A program made the position numbers and the translations under genes. Below, one piece after another: positions 44,206 through 48,142 of a stretch of DNA of 48,142 nucleotides (its first letter is position 1; each line of letters opens with the position of its first letter). Below the pieces are notes generated by a model. That model made no database searches. It was not told the DNA's origin and was given only the letters and a program-made list of their open reading frames with translations. This DNA comes from Siminovitchia fortis (GTDB lineage: Bacteria > Bacillota > Bacilli > Bacillales > Bacillaceae_C), in NCBI RefSeq assembly GCF_003605365.2, contig NZ_QYTU02000028.1, positions 1 to 48,142 on the forward strand, in the 5' to 3' direction.

Positions 44206-44809
44206 CTTATTTATCTCAATTGGATGTTTGACTTTTTTTGCTCCACTCATATTAGTTACGGCTTTATTAATCAGAATTAAGCTGGGAAGCCCGGTTATTT
44301 TCAAACAGATGCGTCCTGGCCTGCATGGAAGACCTTTTATGCTGTATAAGTTTCGGACTATGACGGATGAAAGAGATGAGAATGGAGATTTATTGCCGGA
44401 ACATATCCGATTAACTTCATTTGGAGCGACAGTCAGAAAATTAAGCCTGGATGAATTTCCACAGCTGATCAATATCGTGAAAGGGGAGATGAGTTTAATT
44501 GGCCCCAGGCCGTTATTGATGAAATATCTTCCGCTGTATACCGAAGAACAGGCAAAGCGCCACTTGGTAAAACCCGGCATGACAGGTTGGGCCCAGGTAA
44601 ATGGAAGGAATGCAATTACATGGGAAGAAAAATTCAAGCTGGATATTTGGTATGTTGAAAATCAAAATTTTTTATTGGATTTAAAAATACTTTTACTGAC
44701 CATTAAAAAGGTTTTGGCATCGGAAGGAATCAACAATGGTACTCATGTCACGATGCCTGACTTTGAAGGAGAGCCCGGAAAACAAAAACATACATCTATT
44801 AATTTATAG
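44189..44809 (+). CDS. epsL: Undecaprenyl-phosphate sugar phosphotransferase (EpsL-like priming enzyme)
   Basis: Monotopic phosphoglycosyltransferase of 206 residues that places the first sugar-phosphate on undecaprenyl phosphate. The N-terminal re-entrant helix (KRAFDLFISIGCLTFFAPLI), KFRTM, SLDEFPQLINIVKGEMSLIG with the catalytic Asp-Glu pair, PRP and KPGMTGWAQVNGRN are all present. In B. subtilis the substrate is a bacillosamine-type sugar made by EpsC, EpsN and EpsM. It overlaps galE. Confidence 0.93.
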   Translation: MKRAFDLFISIGCLTFFAPLILVTALLIRIKLGSPVIFKQMRPGLHGRPFMLYKFRTMTDERDENGDLLPEHIRLTSFGATVRKLSLDEFPQLINIVKGEMSLIGPRPLLMKYLPLYTEEQAKRHLVKPGMTGWAQVNGRNAITWEEKFKLDIWYVENQNFLLDLKILLLTIKKVLASEGINNGTHVTMPDFEGEPGKQKHTSINL

Positions 44810-44821
44810 AGGCAGTAAGAA

Positions 44822-44857
44822 CTATCGGTAAGATGTGAATTTCCGGTAGATTTTTTA
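44822..44857 (+). terminator. Terminator-like hairpin between epsL and epsN
   Basis: CTATCGG and CCGGTAG (one G-T pair) form a 7-bp stem with a 14-base loop, followed by A and seven T. It lies in the 76-bp gap where B. subtilis would have epsM. Confidence 0.5.
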
Positions 44858-44885
44858 TTTTAGGCAGTTATAAGAGGTGAGAAAA

Positions 44886-46064
44886 GTGATTGATCTAAAG
44901 GAGAAAATTTATCTTTCACCGCCGCATATGAGCGGGAATGAACTTAAATATATAAACGATGCCTTTGAATCGAATTGGATTGCGCCGCTGGGGCCCAATG
45001 TCGAGCAATTTGAGAGGGAAATTGCCTCTTTGGTCGGGGTAAAAGATGCTGTCGCGGTCAGTTCGGGGACAGCAGCAATTCACTTGGCTTTACGGCTGCT
45101 CAATGTTCATCCTGGGGATATTGTATTTTGTTCAACACTGACATTCGTTGCAACCGCAAATCCCATTTTATATCAAGGGGCCAAGCCGGTATTTATTGAT
45201 TCTGAACCTGACACCTGGAATATGTCCCCTCAGGCATTAGAACGGGCATTGAAGGAAGCCGAGTCTGTAGGGGTTCTTCCGAAAGCAGTGATTGTTGTCC
45301 ATCTATATGGCCAAAGTGCCAAAATGGACGAAATAATGGATATATGCAACAAGTACGATGTTCCAATTATCGAAGATGCGGCGGAATCTCTCGGTTCTAG
45401 TTATAGAGGAAAAGCAAGCGGTACAATAGGAGACTTTGGGATCTATTCATTTAACGGAAATAAAATCATTACAACATCAGGAGGGGGAATGCTTGTTTCA
45501 AATAATCAGCAAGCAATGGAAAAAGCCCGCTTTCTGGCTGCCCAGGCAAGAGACACCGCTCCTTTTTATAAGCACAGTGAAATCGGATTTAATTATCGGA
45601 TGAGCAATTTACTTGCTGGCATTGGCAGGGCCCAATTGGAAGTGTTGGATGACAGAGTCCGATTAAGGAGGCTTATTTTCAATCAATATAAAGAGTATTT
45701 ATCAGGTTTGCCCGGGGTTGCATTCATGGAAGAATTGGAAAACACACACTCGAATCGGTGGTTGACAGCATTATTGATAGATGAAAAAGGGGGAGGGGTT
45801 TCAAAACAGGCATTATTGGATTTCTTATCTGATTTAAATATTGAGGCGAGGCATGTTTGGAAGCCGCTTCATACGCAGCCTCTGTTTAAAAATGCTCCTT
45901 ATTATTCCCATGGAGAAAATGAGCATGTGGGAGAGGCATTATTCGAAAAGGGCATTTGCCTTCCGTCCGGCTCGGGTATGACTATGGGACAGCTGTTTAA
46001 GGTGATCAATAGTATTTTGTCATTCTGCAGCAAAAGGAAAAATTATTCGGGCGTAATAATATGA
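44886..46064 (+). CDS. epsN: PLP-dependent aminotransferase (DegT/DnrJ/EryC1, EpsN-like)
   Basis: Sugar aminotransferase of 392 residues that aminates the 4-keto sugar from EpsC. The N-terminus KIYLSPPHMSGNELKYI is highly characteristic of EpsN/PglE. The PLP lysine is K193 in FNGNKIITTSGGGM, and VVHLYGQSAKMDEI and EDAAESLGS follow the family pattern. The GTG at 44886 was chosen because AAGAGGTGAG precedes it; GTG 44877 lies inside that site. The stop overlaps the next small gene. Confidence 0.93.
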   Translation: MIDLKEKIYLSPPHMSGNELKYINDAFESNWIAPLGPNVEQFEREIASLVGVKDAVAVSSGTAAIHLALRLLNVHPGDIVFCSTLTFVATANPILYQGAKPVFIDSEPDTWNMSPQALERALKEAESVGVLPKAVIVVHLYGQSAKMDEIMDICNKYDVPIIEDAAESLGSSYRGKASGTIGDFGIYSFNGNKIITTSGGGMLVSNNQQAMEKARFLAAQARDTAPFYKHSEIGFNYRMSNLLAGIGRAQLEVLDDRVRLRRLIFNQYKEYLSGLPGVAFMEELENTHSNRWLTALLIDEKGGGVSKQALLDFLSDLNIEARHVWKPLHTQPLFKNAPYYSHGENEHVGEALFEKGICLPSGSGMTMGQLFKVINSILSFCSKRKNYSGVII

Positions 46065-46195
46065 AACTGATGACACAGGATGAGCTTTACCGGCTCTTGC
46101 TGGACACATATAAAAAAGTTAATCAATCAGAGGATTTAGTGTTGAGGGACTTAATCAATGAAATCATTAGACAGATTGAATCTGGATATATTTGA
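46061..46195 (+). CDS. 44-residue microprotein, Sda-like helical hairpin
   Basis: MKLMTQDELYRLLLDTYKKV begins a short protein that reads as two amphipathic helices with a turn near residues 21-25 and ends IRQIESGYI. Its length and spacing resemble Sda, the 46-residue inhibitor of sporulation kinases (DELL...Y.KA...DFI.LIE.EI). The ATG overlaps the epsN stop (ATGA), so it is translationally coupled and intended to be made. It could instead be an unrelated helical hairpin. A link from polymer synthesis to the phosphorelay is inference only. Confidence 0.6.
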   Translation: MKLMTQDELYRLLLDTYKKVNQSEDLVLRDLINEIIRQIESGYI

Positions 46196-46238
46196 TGGAT
46201 TCTTTCATCGGGATCGATTCTAACAGCAAAAAGGGGAA

Positions 46239-47174
46239 ATGGAAGTGAACTCCAAACAAAAGACGGCCTACATCTTACAAATACACAAAAATCCAGAACA
46301 AGTAAACAAATTCATTAAGCAGCTGATTGCAGGCGATCAGGCTGATGTTTATGTCCATATAGACAAAAGAAATTACGAACAAATCCACAGTAAACTAATA
46401 AAAAATGAAAATGTAAAAGTTTTAGATAAAGCAATCGTCTGTGAGTGGGGGGATATTAGCCAGGTTGATACGACTATTCTGTTGCTGAGAGAGGTTTTGG
46501 CTGCAAAAGAAAATTATGATTTTATTTGTTTAAGGAGCGGTCAGGACCTGTTGGTCAGAAATGGGTTTAAAGATGTATTAATAAAAAACAAAAAAAGCAT
46601 TTTTATGACTCTGCGGAAAGTGGACAAAAGAAATTCGGGTTTAATGGAAGTAAATTGGCCCAAAATTACACGCAGAAGATACACCTCTTTTCATCCTGTC
46701 AGAGTTTATAGAAGCGTTGTTCAAAGCTTTTACCGTAAAGGAATTAATGCATTTCCCAATAAAAACGATTGGCCTGAGGAGTATTCCCTGTTTAACGGAG
46801 CGCAATGGTTTTCCATACCGCTGGAGGTGGCCTGGTATATTATAGACTTCATTGATACTAATCCTTGGTACTACAAATACTTTGAAAATACTCTTTGCCC
46901 GGATGAATGGTTTTTTCACACCCTTATTATGAATTCCAAATATAAGGAGGATGTAGTCAATAATAATTTTATGTTTGTAAATTGGGGAAAAACGCTCCAA
47001 ACGCGCAATTCCCCCCTGTATTTGGAAGTAAATGACATAAAAGCAATCGAGGCATCGGGACAGTATTTTGCCAGGAAATTTGATCAAGATATAGACCTGA
47101 AAGTAATAGATTATTTTACCGATAGAGTTAGTTTTGAACCAATGTTGTGCAAAAAGGATGAAGTGCCCGGGTAG
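46239..47174 (+). CDS. Core-2/I-branching-type glycosyltransferase (GT14-like)
   Basis: Putative beta-1,6-N-acetylglucosaminyltransferase of 311 residues. It begins KTAYILQIHKNPEQVNKFIK and VYVHIDKR, continues ICLRSGQDLLVR and FNGAQWFSIPLEVAWYIIDF, and has PDEWFFHTLIMNSKY (the conserved DExxxxT region), all typical of bacterial GT14 proteins. It should add a branch sugar. The ATG at 46239 is only two bases from AAGGGG; GTG 46245 is a better-spaced alternative. No membrane helix. Confidence 0.8.
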   Translation: MEVNSKQKTAYILQIHKNPEQVNKFIKQLIAGDQADVYVHIDKRNYEQIHSKLIKNENVKVLDKAIVCEWGDISQVDTTILLLREVLAAKENYDFICLRSGQDLLVRNGFKDVLIKNKKSIFMTLRKVDKRNSGLMEVNWPKITRRRYTSFHPVRVYRSVVQSFYRKGINAFPNKNDWPEEYSLFNGAQWFSIPLEVAWYIIDFIDTNPWYYKYFENTLCPDEWFFHTLIMNSKYKEDVVNNNFMFVNWGKTLQTRNSPLYLEVNDIKAIEASGQYFARKFDQDIDLKVIDYFTDRVSFEPMLCKKDEVPG

Positions 47175-47209
47175 CTCGTTGTCTTGAAATAATCCATTCA
47201 GGAGGAAAA

Positions 47210-48073
47210 ATGTTAACTTTTACTTATAAAGTAGGCCTTTTTAACGTTACTGAGCGGGTTGGAAAAGCAGGTTCTTCCCATTTTATGGAGCACGAAACGC
47301 ATGTTTCGTTAGATATGAGGCTTTTTATTACTGAAGATGATGTAGCTGAATTTGTAAAGCCAAAGAATTCAGTTTGTCTATTGATGCCCAATTACATCAT
47401 TGATTTAAGGCAGACGGAAGAACAAATATTTAAAAATATTAGCCGAAGTACAAGAAGAAATATAAGGAAAGCAATGAACCAAGATCATTTCAATTTTATC
47501 GAGCATGAGAACCCGACAAATGAGCAAGTCATTAAATTTAGTGAGCTTTATGATGAATTTGCAAGGGAAATCAATATAAAAAAATGCAACGTCAGAAAGT
47601 TGAAAGCGATAAGGGATAAAGGAGCATTAGTAATTTCGTATATAACGAATCAAAATAATCAAGTTCTCTGTGCTCATGCCTATTTAATGAACACCAGACA
47701 GGCATATGGCATTTATTCGGTGTTGAGGAGTTATAAAAAGGGTGATTCAATCGACGGTCAGACAATAGGCAGAGCAAATAAGTATCTCGATTGGAGAAAT
47801 ATCCAAAGTGCCAAAAATAAGGGATGCAGCTGGTATAACTTTGGTGGAAAGATATTTGAGGAAGTTGATGAAAAAGGCAAAAATGTCAATCAGTATAAAA
47901 AATCATTCGGATCGATCAGCGGTTATGATCTAAGGGTTTACAAAGCCAACGGAACTGTCGGAAAGCTCTTCTTGCTGCTTTTGCACTTTTATTATAAGTG
48001 GAGGCGTAGTCATGAATACGCCTTTACTTTTGAAACATTGTCCACCTACCAACAGAATAGACGAATTTCCTGA
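47210..48073 (+). CDS. FemAB/GNAT-fold acyltransferase-like protein
   Basis: Protein of 287 residues resembling the FemAB/BioF2-like GNAT family: YIIDLRQTEEQIFKNISRST, RRNIRKA, then ELYDEFAREINIKK and NKGCSWYNFGGKIF. In polysaccharide clusters such proteins are thought to attach amino-acyl or acyl groups to sugars. A strong AGGAGG lies before the ATG. It is the last complete gene; 48074-48142 holds nothing I recognise, and the cluster probably continues beyond. Confidence 0.7.
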   Translation: MLTFTYKVGLFNVTERVGKAGSSHFMEHETHVSLDMRLFITEDDVAEFVKPKNSVCLLMPNYIIDLRQTEEQIFKNISRSTRRNIRKAMNQDHFNFIEHENPTNEQVIKFSELYDEFAREINIKKCNVRKLKAIRDKGALVISYITNQNNQVLCAHAYLMNTRQAYGIYSVLRSYKKGDSIDGQTIGRANKYLDWRNIQSAKNKGCSWYNFGGKIFEEVDEKGKNVNQYKKSFGSISGYDLRVYKANGTVGKLFLLLLHFYYKWRRSHEYAFTFETLSTYQQNRRIS

Positions 48074-48142
48074 CAAGCAATCTGCTTGGGTGCCCCGGTG
48101 TTGTAACGGTTAAAATAATCCTGAATTACGAAAGTAAAATCT

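Noticed and set aside
1-48142. CRISPR arrays, tRNA/rRNA genes, prophage or transposase genes
   Set aside because: No regularly spaced short repeats, cloverleaf or rRNA-like stretches, or transposase/integrase motifs were seen.

Overview
The window is chromosomal DNA from a spore-forming member of the Bacillaceae. The evidence is the gene content: a CotA-like spore-coat laccase, a des-desK-desR membrane-lipid thermosensor set, an RsbR-type stressosome protein, a YjcD-like helicase and a Bacillus-type eps cluster that carries SinR-like operators and an EAR RNA. Ribosome binding sites are strong and AGGAGG-like. I see no rRNA, tRNA, CRISPR array, phage gene or transposase, and I cannot assign a genus.

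Left part (1-15000). A TetR regulator and a DHA2-type MFS pump are divergent. They are followed by a CotA-like multicopper oxidase, a membrane-anchored trypsin-like protease and a UbiB/ABC1 kinase broken by one in-frame stop. Next comes a three-gene unit of iron alcohol dehydrogenase, soluble GAF-PAS histidine kinase and NtrC-type sigma-54 activator. It faces a zinc alcohol dehydrogenase whose promoter is a textbook -24/-12 (sigma-54) site with paired upstream repeats, so the window appears to hold both halves of one alcohol-related control circuit. A PadR/DUF1129 pair and a small YbxH-like gene follow.

Middle (15000-32640). This part holds tRNA 2-selenouridine synthase (mnmH), delta-5 desaturase with a DesR box, desK and desR, an RsbR paralogue, a convergent MHYT-GGDEF-EAL protein, heme O synthase with a hairpin-rich leader, a UvrD-like helicase, and a patch of accessory genes. 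That patch contains DUF1801, AHSA1/SRPBCC, AraC and EamA genes, with two decayed genes (SRPBCC and VOC). A glutaminase closes the part. Five copies of a modular intergenic repeat are scattered from 2.6 to 25 kb. They fall in two interior families that share the same ends.

Right part (32700 to the end). An exopolysaccharide cluster runs unidirectionally: chain-length modulator (epsA), BY-kinase (epsB), EAR antitermination RNA, dehydratase (epsC), galU, epsD-like glycosyltransferase, Wzy polymerase, Wzx flippase, beta-helix lyase-like protein, galE, priming transferase (epsL), aminotransferase (epsN), a 44-aa Sda-like microprotein, a GT14-type transferase and a FemAB/GNAT-like protein. It probably continues past the window. 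Three GTTC-N8-GAAC palindromes mark the start and the EAR region, and two terminator-like hairpins lie inside the cluster, as expected for a system driven by EAR antitermination.
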